This document shows, piece after piece, positions 15,918-24,261 of a stretch of DNA of 64,000 bases. The notes under the pieces are model-generated. The model had not been told where the DNA came from. It saw only the letters and a program-made list of their open reading frames with translations, and ran no database searches. The DNA comes from Bordetella parapertussis (GTDB taxonomy: Bacteria > Pseudomonadota > Gammaproteobacteria > Burkholderiales > Burkholderiaceae_B): contig CAMDEF010000013.1 of the NCBI GenBank assembly GCA_945895265.1, forward strand, positions 1 to 64,000. The letters run 5' to 3'. Numbering within the stretch: the stretch's first letter is position 1; every line of letters starts with the position of its first letter. Position numbers and translations under genes: made by a program.

Positions 15918-17036
15918 TTACCGGTCAAAGCCCAGGCGATCTACGAGCAAGCTTGCTTCTTTGCGATGCTTCGCAATCTCGGTGAGTGGGGTGAGATCGG
16001 CTTTGAGCAAACCGAAGCTTTCAACGGTAGGATCAAGCGCAACGCCTTGACGCACTGGGTATTCAAAATTGACGCGCGCGTAGAGGTTTTGCGCAGGCGG
16101 TGAGATTAAGTATTCAAGAAAGGCGATGGCACCTGCTTTATTAGGTGCATGGGCCGCCACCCCAGCGCCTGAAATGTTGACAAAGGTGCCACCGGTTTGC
16201 GCGAAGGTTGGGCGAATGACTTGAATAGCGTCGCCCCATTTGCGGGCGTCAGTGCCTGTTGCCGCCGTCTTCATTTGCCCTGCGTAATAGGCGTTTGCCA
16301 AGCCGAGATCGCAAATGCCACCTAAGATATCTCGTGCAACGTCGCGATCGCCCCCCGCAGCTTTGCGGGCAAGGTTGGCTTTGACACCACGCAGCCATTG
16401 CTCAGTTTGTGCGACGCCTCGGTGTGCAATCATTGAGGCAATCAGGGCGTTGTTGTAAGGATGTTGCCCCGAACGAATGCAGACTTTGCCTTTGTAGGCG
16501 GGGCTTGCTAAATCTTCGTAACGAAACGACTCAAGCTTTAGGCTTTTGTCGGCATACAGCACGCGATCGCGTAACGAGAAAGCAAACCAGGTGCCGTCGC
16601 TGCTGCGAAGCGGGGCAGGGATCGCCGCGTTTAACGCCTCAGAGTGAATCGCTTGAAATAGTTTCGACTCAGACAAATCCAGAAGGTTACCGATGTCAAC
16701 AGCCATTAAGACATCAGCAGGCGAACTCACACCTTCGGCTTTGACGCGCTCAAGTAGCCCGTCTTTTAAAAAAACCGTTGCGACTTTAATCCCAGTGTGA
16801 GCTGTGAAGGCTTCAAGTAGCGGTTTCATGAGCCCGGGTTCGCGGGTGGTGTACAAGTTAATGGTTTGTGTTTGCGCTTGGACGCCTGAGCCTAGGGTAA
16901 GCGCGAGTACGCTCAACCCAACTGTGGTCACTGCGGTGACTTTAGAAAACCAGTGCGCCGCGTTGGCTGCGATATTGTTGAATTGCGCAGACTGAGTGGT
17001 GAGGCGATTAAAACCTAGATTAAAACGATGCAACAC
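15918..17036 (-). CDS. ferric iron ABC transporter substrate-binding protein (FbpA-like)
   Basis: A 372-residue periplasmic protein with a long N-terminal leader (hydrophobic core VTTVGLSVLALTLGSGVQA, cleavage before QTQT). INLYTTREPGLMKPLLEAF and the C-terminal ANAYYAGQM segment are typical of type FbpA/AfuA ferric-binding proteins; the YY pair corresponds to the iron-ligating tyrosines. The frame opens with a GTG at 17036, with AAAGG 7 bases upstream. A perfect Fur-like palindrome lies about 76-90 bases upstream, so iron repression is likely. Confidence 0.88.
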   Translation of the reverse strand: MLHRFNLGFNRLTTQSAQFNNIAANAAHWFSKVTAVTTVGLSVLALTLGSGVQAQTQTINLYTTREPGLMKPLLEAFTAHTGIKVATVFLKDGLLERVKAEGVSSPADVLMAVDIGNLLDLSESKLFQAIHSEALNAAIPAPLRSSDGTWFAFSLRDRVLYADKSLKLESFRYEDLASPAYKGKVCIRSGQHPYNNALIASMIAHRGVAQTEQWLRGVKANLARKAAGGDRDVARDILGGICDLGLANAYYAGQMKTAATGTDARKWGDAIQVIRPTFAQTGGTFVNISGAGVAAHAPNKAGAIAFLEYLISPPAQNLYARVNFEYPVRQGVALDPTVESFGLLKADLTPLTEIAKHRKEASLLVDRLGFDR

Positions 17037-17111
17037 GGTAAACCTTTAACTTAGAGTAATAGAGTACTGCGGTTTTAGTTTTAAAAAGCGAGTTGAGATT
17101 CTAAATGCAAA

Positions 17112-17126
17112 TGCGAATGATTCGCA
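17112..17126. promoter_or_regulatory. Fur-box-like palindrome upstream of the iron ABC operon
   Basis: TGCGAATGATTCGCA is an exact 7-1-7 inverted repeat, the core architecture of a Fur box. Extended to 19 bases it matches 12 of 19 positions of the classical Fur consensus. It is upstream of the FbpA-like start on the minus strand, as expected for an iron-repressed importer. Confidence 0.6.
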
Positions 17127-17180
17127 ACAAGATTAAATCGTAACACTTTTTTCTTTTTGTTGCTTTTGAGAGTTAGGCTT

Positions 17181-17264
17181 GCCGAGCTGAGACGACCAGC
17201 TATTTAGACGGGCCTTCGGTCTTCTGAACTGCGACGACCAGCTGTTTAAACGAGCTTTGGCCTG
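17181..17264. repeat. imperfect 42-bp tandem repeat (two units)
   Basis: GACGACCAGC occurs at 17191-17200 and 17233-17242. Across 37 aligned positions of the two units about 29 match. A further GCCGAGC at 17264-17270 repeats the start of unit one. It precedes the MetE-like gene. The unit length is a multiple of three and both units are open on the minus strand, but no convincing gene uses that frame. Confidence 0.5.
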
Positions 17265-17396
17265 CCGAGCCCCAACAGCCACTTGGCTAAAAATCCCTTT
17301 TATGAGCGATTTCGGGTAACGTTGTGGCTTCGCAAGATAGCGATTAAGGCGGCGGATATCCGCCTGATCTTCAGAACAATGCAACCGGAGGCTTTT

Positions 17397-18425
17397 ATGC
17401 TGTTTCCCACCACAATCGTTGGCAGTTATCCACAACCCGACTGGTTGATCGACCGCGAGAAACTGGCGGGGCGGTTTCCGCCGCGTGTGCGTGCCAAAGA
17501 GCTCTGGCGTGTGGCTGAGCCGTACTTGCAACAGGCCATGGAAGACGCCACCTTGATCGCGATCAGAGGCCAAGAGCAGGCTGGCTTAGACATCATTACT
17601 GATGGTGAAATCCGTCGTGAAAGCTATTCCAATCGTATCGCCACAGCGCTTGAGGGCATCGATATCGACAACCCGGGGACGGCACTCGATCGTTCGGGGC
17701 ATCCGAATCCCGTGCCCAGAATTGTTGGCAAAATCAAACGTGCGCGTGCCATCGAAGTTGAAGACTTACTGTTTTTAAAGGCGCACACCACCCGTAAGGT
17801 CAAAATCACAGTCCCGGGCGCTTTTACGATGTTGCAACAGGCTCAAAATGATTTCTATGCCTCTGAAGAAGAAGCCGCCATGGACTACGCAGCGGCCTTG
17901 AATGAAGAGATTAAAGATTTGTTTGCGCACGGTGCGGATATCGTGCAGATTGACGAGCCTTACATGCAGGCGCGCCCTGAAAAAGCCCGCCAATACGGCA
18001 TCAAAGCCTTGAACCGCGCCTTAGAGGGTGTAACAGGTCAAACTGCCGTGCATATCTGCTTTGGTTACGCTGCGGTAATTCACGCGCGCCCCTCTGGTTA
18101 TGATTTTTTACCTGAGCTGGCACAATGCTCTTGCCACCAGATTTCAATCGAAACCGCGCAATCGAATCTGGATTGTCGAGTCCTTGAGTCTTTAGGCAAT
18201 AAGCAGATCATGGTGGGCTGTTTAGATCTCAGCGATATGAAGATCGAAACCCCCGAAGTGGTGGCGGCTCGTATTCGCAAAGCCTTGAAACACATCAAGC
18301 CAGAGCAAGTCATCTTGGCACCCGATTGCGGCATGAAATATTTGCCTCGAGAGGTTGCAGACGGCAAGTTGCACGCGATGGTTCAAGCGGCTCAGTTGTT
18401 GCGTGATGAATATGCCAACCATTGA
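17397..18425 (+). CDS. cobalamin-independent methionine synthase-like methyltransferase (MetE C-terminal domain family)
   Basis: A 342-residue UROD/MetE-fold protein corresponding to the catalytic C-terminal half of MetE. It begins LFPTTIVGSYPQPDWL. Likely zinc ligands are the His/Cys of AVHICFGYA and the late Cys of LAPDCGMKYLPRE; the acidic loop VQIDEPYMQA also matches. Such stand-alone proteins act as methyltransferases on small thiols or corrinoid-type donors, and the exact substrate is unknown. The start at 17397 is fixed by CCGGAGG 5 bases upstream. It overlaps the next gene by 14 bases. Confidence 0.85.
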   Translation: MLFPTTIVGSYPQPDWLIDREKLAGRFPPRVRAKELWRVAEPYLQQAMEDATLIAIRGQEQAGLDIITDGEIRRESYSNRIATALEGIDIDNPGTALDRSGHPNPVPRIVGKIKRARAIEVEDLLFLKAHTTRKVKITVPGAFTMLQQAQNDFYASEEEAAMDYAAALNEEIKDLFAHGADIVQIDEPYMQARPEKARQYGIKALNRALEGVTGQTAVHICFGYAAVIHARPSGYDFLPELAQCSCHQISIETAQSNLDCRVLESLGNKQIMVGCLDLSDMKIETPEVVAARIRKALKHIKPEQVILAPDCGMKYLPREVADGKLHAMVQAAQLLRDEYANH

Positions 18426-19140
18426 TTACGGCGAGCGCCTGCGTCTCGGCGTCATGGTGCCTTCGGGCAATGTGATCGCCGAACCGCAGATTCATGCGAT
18501 GCTACCGGCGGGCGTCGTGGCCTACATCACCAGGCTTGAGCTGCGGGGTAGCTCAGAGGCAGAACTCATCGAAATGAGTCGCCATGTTGAAACAGGTGCC
18601 AAGCTTTTGGCCGATGCGCAGGTGGGGGCTGTGGTGTTTCACTGCACCGCAGTCAGTACCTTCAGTGCACAGATGGGGCAAGAGATTCAACAACGCATTG
18701 AACACGCAAGTGGTTTGCCTGCGTTTTCAACTTCAGAAGCAATTGTTGCAGCCTTGAAAGGGTTACGAGCAAAAAAAATTATTTTGCTGACTCCTTACAT
18801 TGAAGAGGTCAATGTGCGTGAGTGTGCTTTCTTGGCGCATCACGGCTTTGAAGTCATCGCGCAAATGGGCTTAGGAATCGATACTAATGCCGAGATGGGA
18901 AAACTGTCCGAGCAGGTGTGGGTCGACCAAGCGCTCAAGCTTCAAGATCCGCAGGCCGACGCGTATTTCATTAGTTGTACCGCAGTACGTTCGGCTGAGG
19001 CAATCGAACGGATCGAAGGGCTACTCGATCGGCCTGTGATTACAAGCAATCAAGCGATGGTGTGGTTTGGCCTGCGTAAATATGGAATAAGCGATCACGC
19101 ACCGGGCTATGGTCGCTTGTTTGATTTGCAGTCTGTGTGA
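18412..19140 (+). CDS. maleate isomerase/Asp-Glu racemase family protein (two-cysteine form)
   Basis: A 242-residue protein with the tandem Rossmann-like fold of the Asp/Glu racemase superfamily. RLGVMVPSGN at the N-terminus is the family substrate loop. Both catalytic cysteines are present: C78 (VVFHCTAVS) and C189 (YFISCTAVR), so a cis-trans isomerisation or racemisation using two cysteines is possible. It is coupled to the MetE-like gene by overlap (an ATG at 18406 is an alternative start). A GCAGGC/GCCTGC stem lies 46-67 bases after its stop. Confidence 0.8.
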   Translation: MPTIDYGERLRLGVMVPSGNVIAEPQIHAMLPAGVVAYITRLELRGSSEAELIEMSRHVETGAKLLADAQVGAVVFHCTAVSTFSAQMGQEIQQRIEHASGLPAFSTSEAIVAALKGLRAKKIILLTPYIEEVNVRECAFLAHHGFEVIAQMGLGIDTNAEMGKLSEQVWVDQALKLQDPQADAYFISCTAVRSAEAIERIEGLLDRPVITSNQAMVWFGLRKYGISDHAPGYGRLFDLQSV

Positions 19141-19185
19141 TTGAAGGCCAATCGTGTGTGTGATCGTTAACGTGTGTGATTGAAC

Positions 19186-19207
19186 GCAGGCAGATGTGGA
19201 AGCCTGC
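19186..19207. terminator. possible bidirectional terminator hairpin
   Basis: GCAGGC (19186-19191) pairs with GCCTGC (19202-19207) around a 10-base loop. It lies between convergent genes ending at 19140 (plus) and 19216 (minus). There is no uridine tract, so this is a weak call. Confidence 0.35.
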
Positions 19208-19215
19208 CGGTCGCC

Positions 19216-20199
19216 TTACTGGTTTTTAATCCCAGCGGCTTTGATGACGACACCCCATTTTTCAAGCTCGGCAGCGAGGTGGTTGGCAAGTTCAACAGGC
19301 GCACCGCCCATAGGGGTTGCGCCAATATCTGCAAGTTTCTTTTTAAAGGCTGAGTCGCTCAAAATTTGATTGACCTCAGCATTCATTTTGTCAATGATGG
19401 GTTTTGGGGTGCCTGCAGGCGCTAACAATGCAAACCACGTTGACGACATCAACTTCGGAAACCCTAGCTCGGCGGTTGTGGGCACGTCGGGCAGGGCAGG
19501 TGAACGCGTCGGTGACATGATCGCGAGCGCCCGGACCTTGTTCGCTTTGACTTGTCCGGCAATTCCGGGTATCAACTGAAACATGGTTTGAATTTCGTTG
19601 GCGATTAAGTTGGTAGTTGCGGTACCTGGGGCGTTGTACGGCACATGTACCATTTTGGTTCCGGTCTCACGCATAAATAATTCACCTGCCAGATGCATTG
19701 AGCTGCCGATGCCGGTTGAACCAAAGTTTAATTTTCCGGGATTGGTTTTGGCGTAAGCGATGAATTCTTGAATGCTTTTGACCGGTTGATCGTTATTGAC
19801 GACCAAAATATTAGGCACGTCGCAGATTAAGGCGATTGGGTCAAAATCTTTTTGTGGATCGTAGTTGATGCTGACGTACAAGCTTTTGTTGACTGCGAGC
19901 GTGCCCGCCCACGAAAACAAAAACCGGTACCCGTCGGGCGCATATTTAGCAGCGGCTGTTGCCCCGATGTTGCCATTGGCACCTGGCTTGTTTTCGATGA
20001 TGACGCTGGTTTTTAACCGAAGCGCAAGTTGCTCGCTTAGCATGCGTGCAATCGTGTCGCCCGTGCCACCGCCGCCTGGGGCTGGAACGGTGATTTGGAT
20101 GGCTTTGTCTGTGTTCGGCCAGGTGTTCGCCAACACAGAGAATGACAGACTAGAAAGTAGCGCAGTGCTAGAGATAAGAAGTTTGGTGCTTAAGCGCAT
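19216..20199 (-). CDS. Bug/TctC-type tripartite tricarboxylate receptor
   Basis: A 327-residue periplasmic receptor. The signal peptide is LLISSTALLSSLSFSVLA, cleaved before NTWPN. The first Bug loop reads VPAPGGGGTGDTIARML, slightly different from the usual PPGG form. HVPYNAPGTATTNLIANE replaces the common YKGG motif, which suggests a different ligand from the other receptors here. The ATG at 20199 is chosen because GAGG lies 6 bases upstream; nearby ATGs at 20202 and 20211 are possible. It is next to the monooxygenase/CMD operon on the same strand, 163 bases downstream. Confidence 0.9.
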   Translation of the reverse strand: MRLSTKLLISSTALLSSLSFSVLANTWPNTDKAIQITVPAPGGGGTGDTIARMLSEQLALRLKTSVIIENKPGANGNIGATAAAKYAPDGYRFLFSWAGTLAVNKSLYVSINYDPQKDFDPIALICDVPNILVVNNDQPVKSIQEFIAYAKTNPGKLNFGSTGIGSSMHLAGELFMRETGTKMVHVPYNAPGTATTNLIANEIQTMFQLIPGIAGQVKANKVRALAIMSPTRSPALPDVPTTAELGFPKLMSSTWFALLAPAGTPKPIIDKMNAEVNQILSDSAFKKKLADIGATPMGGAPVELANHLAAELEKWGVVIKAAGIKNQ

Positions 20200-20362
20200 C
20201 ATTAGCCTCATGTTAAAAATATTGCACGTTGTTCGGTGATACCCTGTGCTCTCGGCATCGGAGAATTTCTGCACGACCTGTTCAAAGTCAGAGCCACGCC
20301 TGTCGCGTTGTTGAAGTATCGCACGCAACATGAGCGAATCGGGGTGCTCGTGTCGTGGCGCT

Positions 20363-20944
20363 TCAAGGAAAGACGGGCTCGCCAAGATTTAACATCAGTC
20401 GGTTCGCCCAGGCAAAAATTGCGACTGAGTGCATTAAATCTAAAATTTCAAGCTCGGTTAAGCCAACGTCTTTCAGCGCCTGTATATCGGCCGGCGCTAC
20501 TGCATCTGGAGCGTTGGTCAGCGCGATCGAAAACTGAACGATTGCGCGTTCACGCTCAGAGGTACCCGCCGTGTGCGGATCGTTTAATACCTCAATAATC
20601 GCGTCTGTGCGTTTGGCTAATTGTTCAAAGCGCTGCGCGTGTACCGACGCGCAGTACACACACCCATTCATACGCGACACCACCGTAGCGCCGAGTTCGC
20701 GCTCAGCGCGCGGCATTCCGCCTGGCGCATACATGATGGCGTTGAAGGCCACTGAGCGCTGCTTAAGTACTTCGGGTTGGTGCACTAAAAAAAGATAATA
20801 GTCAGACACCTTGGCTTTGGGGTGGCTTTCTTCTAGCACGGCGATTTGTTCGGGCGTTGCCGACTCAAGGCTCACCACGTCAAGCCAGGCCTTCCAGCCA
20901 AGGGTTACGTTCGTGAAGCCTTTGATTTCGATTAGGTCGCTCAT
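20363..20944 (-). CDS. alkylhydroperoxidase domain protein (Avi_7169-like)
   Basis: A 193-residue AhpD-like protein. The redox motif is GCVYCASVHAQR (CxxC with the downstream His), preceded by an acidic ERELGATVVSR helix, as in AhpD active sites. It resembles the family named alkylhydroperoxidase domain protein Avi_7169 that pairs with a CMD protein of the Avi_7170 type. Here the partner gene is directly upstream with a 4-base overlap. A role in peroxide or sulfur-compound chemistry is inferred from the family only. Confidence 0.8.
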   Translation of the reverse strand: MSDLIEIKGFTNVTLGWKAWLDVVSLESATPEQIAVLEESHPKAKVSDYYLFLVHQPEVLKQRSVAFNAIMYAPGGMPRAERELGATVVSRMNGCVYCASVHAQRFEQLAKRTDAIIEVLNDPHTAGTSERERAIVQFSIALTNAPDAVAPADIQALKDVGLTELEILDLMHSVAIFAWANRLMLNLGEPVFP

Positions 20945-21456
20945 GCTTGTTGCTCGAGGAGTTTCATTGCTTTGAGCCCAGCAACGACTCGCACCTGATA
21001 AGATACAAACGCGATGAGTTGCGCCAGAGTGACCACCTCGGGAGTTGAAAGGCCCGCTTTCGGCAGGGCTTGTAAGGCAGCTTTGTCGGCTTTGACTGGA
21101 TCCGTAATCAGGGTGTGAGTAAACGTCAAGATTGAACGTAAACGAGCATCGGTGATCTGCTCGAGGGCACCGTTTGAAATGTGATCGATCAGGTTTTGTT
21201 CAACGTTCAAGTCTACGAGGCGTTGGCGGTATTCAGCAGCACACAGCGTAGAGGGTGTAAGCGTACAGGCGAGCAATGCTACGAGCAGACGTTCGGCGAG
21301 TGTCAAGCCAGGTAATGTGGGGTCAAACAAGCCGTCTTCACTTTTTTGCGTTGCGGCAACAACTTTGTCGCGCTGGTGACGTACTGAGTAAGTGTTGAGT
21401 GTCGGGATGAGACCGACTAGGCGATCGATCGTGTCGGTCTGTTGAGTGTTTGTCAT
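20941..21456 (-). CDS. CMD domain protein (Avi_7170-like)
   Basis: A 171-residue helical protein of the carboxymuconolactone decarboxylase-like superfamily, starting MTNTQQTDTIDRLVGLIP. It contains LTLAERLLVALLACTLTPS but lacks the CxxC motif, as is usual for the Avi_7170 partner. It overlaps the AhpD-like gene by 4 bases, so the two are translated together and probably form a complex. It lies 98 bases after the monooxygenase gene, in one apparent operon. Confidence 0.78.
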   Translation of the reverse strand: MTNTQQTDTIDRLVGLIPTLNTYSVRHQRDKVVAATQKSEDGLFDPTLPGLTLAERLLVALLACTLTPSTLCAAEYRQRLVDLNVEQNLIDHISNGALEQITDARLRSILTFTHTLITDPVKADKAALQALPKAGLSTPEVVTLAQLIAFVSYQVRVVAGLKAMKLLEQQA

Positions 21457-21554
21457 GAAAATCTGGCGTCCATGTAAAAGTGAAGCGAGTTTTAAGCAAA
21501 AAGTCAGAGTCTATTTTGAAGCGAGTCGAGTCGAAAGCAAAAAGCCAGTGTCTA

Positions 21555-23000
21555 CTAAGCGGTCTTCGTTGCAGGCGTCCATTCATCGCCCAGTAGCTCA
21601 GGGTCGTCGTAAAGCTCCATGCGATGATAATGCTCAGCAATGTCTTCGCGGTAAAACAAACTTGCAATGCCGGCGGATAAGCGTTTAGCGCCTTCACTGA
21701 TCGCGGGGATGTCACCCGAGACGGTGCCGTGTGAGAGCGCCGCGGGGTAACAAAAACAATGAATACTTGATAGCCCTGGGCATTTGCCAGGCGTGACTTC
21801 TTTGAATTCAAAAGCGGGTCCAAGATCAGGTGAGTCGAGCATCTCTTGGCTAGCGGGTTCGGTGAGTTCAAGTTTGCGATGTTTCCAGGCCAGTACGTGT
21901 GGCGCGATATTTGCGTATTCGGGGCGCGTCCACCAGTCGATTTTGAAACCAGTCGAGAAGATCAGAAAATCAAGTTCAAATGGACCTTTTGGGGTGTTGA
22001 CGGTTAATACATTTTGCCCAACGTCGATTGACTCGATCGGGCAGCTCAAATTAAAACGGGCATTTTTGTGTTGCGATACCCGGAGGGTGCTACCGCGTGG
22101 CGCAGGGACTTGTTCGACCCCTAAATAATGGCGGATGCGCCATTTCCAGTCATCGGGCAAATTGACAAAGCCAATATTCATGCCAGCGTGACCTGCGCCT
22201 TTGCCTTTGTTGATGCGCGGTAGATCAGGGCGACGGATCAACAGATCCACACTGGCTGCACCTGCTTCAAGTGCAGTGGCCGCGCTGTCCATGGCAGAAG
22301 CGCCGGCGCCGATGACGCCAACGCGTTTACCCGCTAATGTGGCATAGTCGAGTGTGTCAGACGAGTGTGCCCAAAGCGCGCGCGGCAGAGTGGCTGCAAT
22401 CTCTGGCAGGTAAGCCCCGCCGAGGCCGTCGCGACCAGTAGCAAGCACCACACGTCTGGCATACACGGTTTGTTGCCCTGTCGGCGTATTCATGATTAGC
22501 TGCACCAGACCATCGGCACGTGGTATGACTGCGGTGATGTGGTGTTCGTTGCGCACGTCGAGTTTCAGCGCTTGACGATACCAACGCAAATAATCCATCC
22601 ATTGCGTGCGCGGGATTTTGTCTAGGGCTGTCCAGGCATCTAAGCCGAACTGGGCCTCAAACCAGGCGCGGAAGGTGAGGGCAGGTAAACCCAGTGCGGG
22701 CCCTGTGAGCTGCTTTGGTGAGCGTAGTGTCTGCATACGCGCAGTTGTGACCCAAGGGCCTTCAAACCCTAAGGGCGCCCGATCAAACATGATGGCTTGG
22801 ATACCCGTCAGTGTTAGCGAAGCAGCGGCGGCCATGCCGGCCATTCCTGCGCCAATGATTGCAACTTCAAGTACGGGTTGACCCTCGTGTTCTTGGGTGA
22901 CTACCCAGCGTTTGGCCGGTAGCTCAAGCCACGCTAAATCTTGCTCAAGGCGAGCCTGCAAGCCAGCTAAACCAAGAGAGTGTGAAGAGGTGCCCAACAT
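21555..23000 (-). CDS. flavin-containing monooxygenase-like NAD(P)/FAD oxidoreductase
   Basis: A 481-residue flavoprotein with two dinucleotide-binding motifs: VAIIGAGMAGMAAAASL near residue 47 for FAD and VGVIGAGASAMDSAATALEAG near residue 225 for NAD(P)H. The context matches FMO/SidA-like monooxygenases rather than simple reductases. The ATG at 23000 is preferred to a longer opening because AAGGG is just upstream. It heads the operon with the CMD and AhpD-like genes. The substrate is unknown; a sulfur- or nitrogen-containing organic compound is a reasonable guess. Confidence 0.8.
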   Translation of the reverse strand: MLGTSSHSLGLAGLQARLEQDLAWLELPAKRWVVTQEHEGQPVLEVAIIGAGMAGMAAAASLTLTGIQAIMFDRAPLGFEGPWVTTARMQTLRSPKQLTGPALGLPALTFRAWFEAQFGLDAWTALDKIPRTQWMDYLRWYRQALKLDVRNEHHITAVIPRADGLVQLIMNTPTGQQTVYARRVVLATGRDGLGGAYLPEIAATLPRALWAHSSDTLDYATLAGKRVGVIGAGASAMDSAATALEAGAASVDLLIRRPDLPRINKGKGAGHAGMNIGFVNLPDDWKWRIRHYLGVEQVPAPRGSTLRVSQHKNARFNLSCPIESIDVGQNVLTVNTPKGPFELDFLIFSTGFKIDWWTRPEYANIAPHVLAWKHRKLELTEPASQEMLDSPDLGPAFEFKEVTPGKCPGLSSIHCFCYPAALSHGTVSGDIPAISEGAKRLSAGIASLFYREDIAEHYHRMELYDDPELLGDEWTPATKTA

Positions 23001-23265
23001 ATGACCCTTGTTTATGTATTGATGTCTGAAAATGAACGAGTTAATGTCAGCGTTAATTTTGTAGTCACCCAACGATAGAGTCGTAGCGACCCAATGACTA
23101 AAGATAATAGTCTAAGCCTAAATTGCACGGGACACGCTCGGCTGGCATCAAAACTTGCTAAACGCTACCAAGAATATAGTAAGCTTGCCTTCGTAATCAA
23201 GGCTTAGGCGAGAGCCGACGGATCATTAGGCAAGCCGTTCAATCATTGAATCTCAAGAGATCATT

Positions 23266-24249
23266 ATGCTAAACATGCACAGTCTGAGTCGCAAAATGTT
23301 GGGGATTGTCTTGCTGTCGCTTTGCGCCGCGATGACTCAGGTGAGCGCTGCTTACCCCGAACGCCCGGTGACTTTAGTGGTGACCTATCCGCCCGGCGGC
23401 ACTGCAGATTTGGTGGCCCGCATGTTAGCTCCTGAGGTGTCAAAAGACATAGGCCAAAATGTTGTTGTTGAAAATCGCGGGGGCGCAGGCGGGATGATCG
23501 GTGGTGCCAGCGTCGCCAAAGCTGCACCTGATGGTTACACTATCATGCTCGATGCCGCCAATCACGCGCAAAATCCGGCGGTGCAACCCAAGATGTTGTT
23601 TGACACCTTAAAAGACTTTGCACCTATTACCTTGATTCAGCGCGTTCCTAACGTGTTGGTGGTGCGCACTGATAATCCCTTGACGACGGTGGCCGAGGTC
23701 ATCAGCGCCGGTAAGAAAAAAGAGCCCTCACTGTATTACGCATCGTCTGGCCCCGGCGGGGCGCAGCATTTAGCGGGAGTCTTGTTTAATGCCTTGGCGG
23801 GCACGCACCTCGAAGCTGTGCACTACAAAGGCGGTTCGTTGGCGTTGACCGATGTGATCTCAGGTCAAGTGACGATGATGTTCTCAACGGTCGGTACCTC
23901 GTTGCCTCATGTTCGTGCTGGCAAACTTCGTGTGATTGCGGTAGGGAGTGATAAACGGACTGCCGTGTATCCCGAAGTTCCTACGATTGCTGAGGCGGGT
24001 GTGCCAGGCTATGCCAGCTACGAATGGAACGCGATATATGCTCCGGCGGCAACCCCTCCTGCGATCATTGCGCGCTTAAATCAAGCCTTTGTAAACGCCT
24101 TAAAACAGCCAACGGTGATTGCCCGTATCGGTGAATTTAATGGCGAGATCATTGCGTCAACGCCGCAAGAGCTTGATACCTTCAGACGTGCCGAAATTGC
24201 AAAATGGCAACGTGTAGCTAAAGAGTTTAATCTTCAGTTGTCGCAATGA
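23266..24249 (+). CDS. Bug/TctC-type tripartite tricarboxylate receptor
   Basis: A 327-residue periplasmic receptor with signal peptide (MLGIVLLSLCAAMTQVSA, cleaved before AYPERP). Bug motifs: TYPPGGTADLVARML, AAPDGYTIML, VHYKGGSLALTDVISGQ and YPEVPTIAEAG. It is divergent from the monooxygenase operon across a 265-base region in which I see no gene or clear operator. It is convergent with the cupin gene, 12 bases apart. Confidence 0.92.
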   Translation: MLNMHSLSRKMLGIVLLSLCAAMTQVSAAYPERPVTLVVTYPPGGTADLVARMLAPEVSKDIGQNVVVENRGGAGGMIGGASVAKAAPDGYTIMLDAANHAQNPAVQPKMLFDTLKDFAPITLIQRVPNVLVVRTDNPLTTVAEVISAGKKKEPSLYYASSGPGGAQHLAGVLFNALAGTHLEAVHYKGGSLALTDVISGQVTMMFSTVGTSLPHVRAGKLRVIAVGSDKRTAVYPEVPTIAEAGVPGYASYEWNAIYAPAATPPAIIARLNQAFVNALKQPTVIARIGEFNGEIIASTPQELDTFRRAEIAKWQRVAKEFNLQLSQ

Positions 24250-24261
24250 CAGCCGCGCGAA

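Larger units (their letters stand above)
17037..17396. other. 360-bp divergent intergenic region with Fur-like site, tandem repeat and palindrome
   Basis: This is the longest gene-free stretch. From left to right it holds the FbpA leader, the Fur-like palindrome (17112-17126), a T-rich run (17147-17166), a twofold 42-bp repeat (17181-17264), a 14-bp perfect palindrome GGCGGATATCCGCC (17351-17364), and a strong ribosome binding site CCGGAGG (17385-17391) for the methyltransferase at 17397. No riboswitch of a known class could be recognised by eye. Confidence 0.6.

Noticed and set aside
17351..17364. Palindrome GGCGGATATCCGCC as a riboswitch or operator
   Set aside because: It is a single palindrome with no surrounding conserved structure recognisable by eye; recorded only within the intergenic description.
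17133..17573. Minus-strand open frame with a repeated KARLNSWSSQ segment
   Set aside because: It is antisense to the start of the MetE-like gene, has no recognisable family, and its repeat simply reflects the 42-bp DNA repeat.
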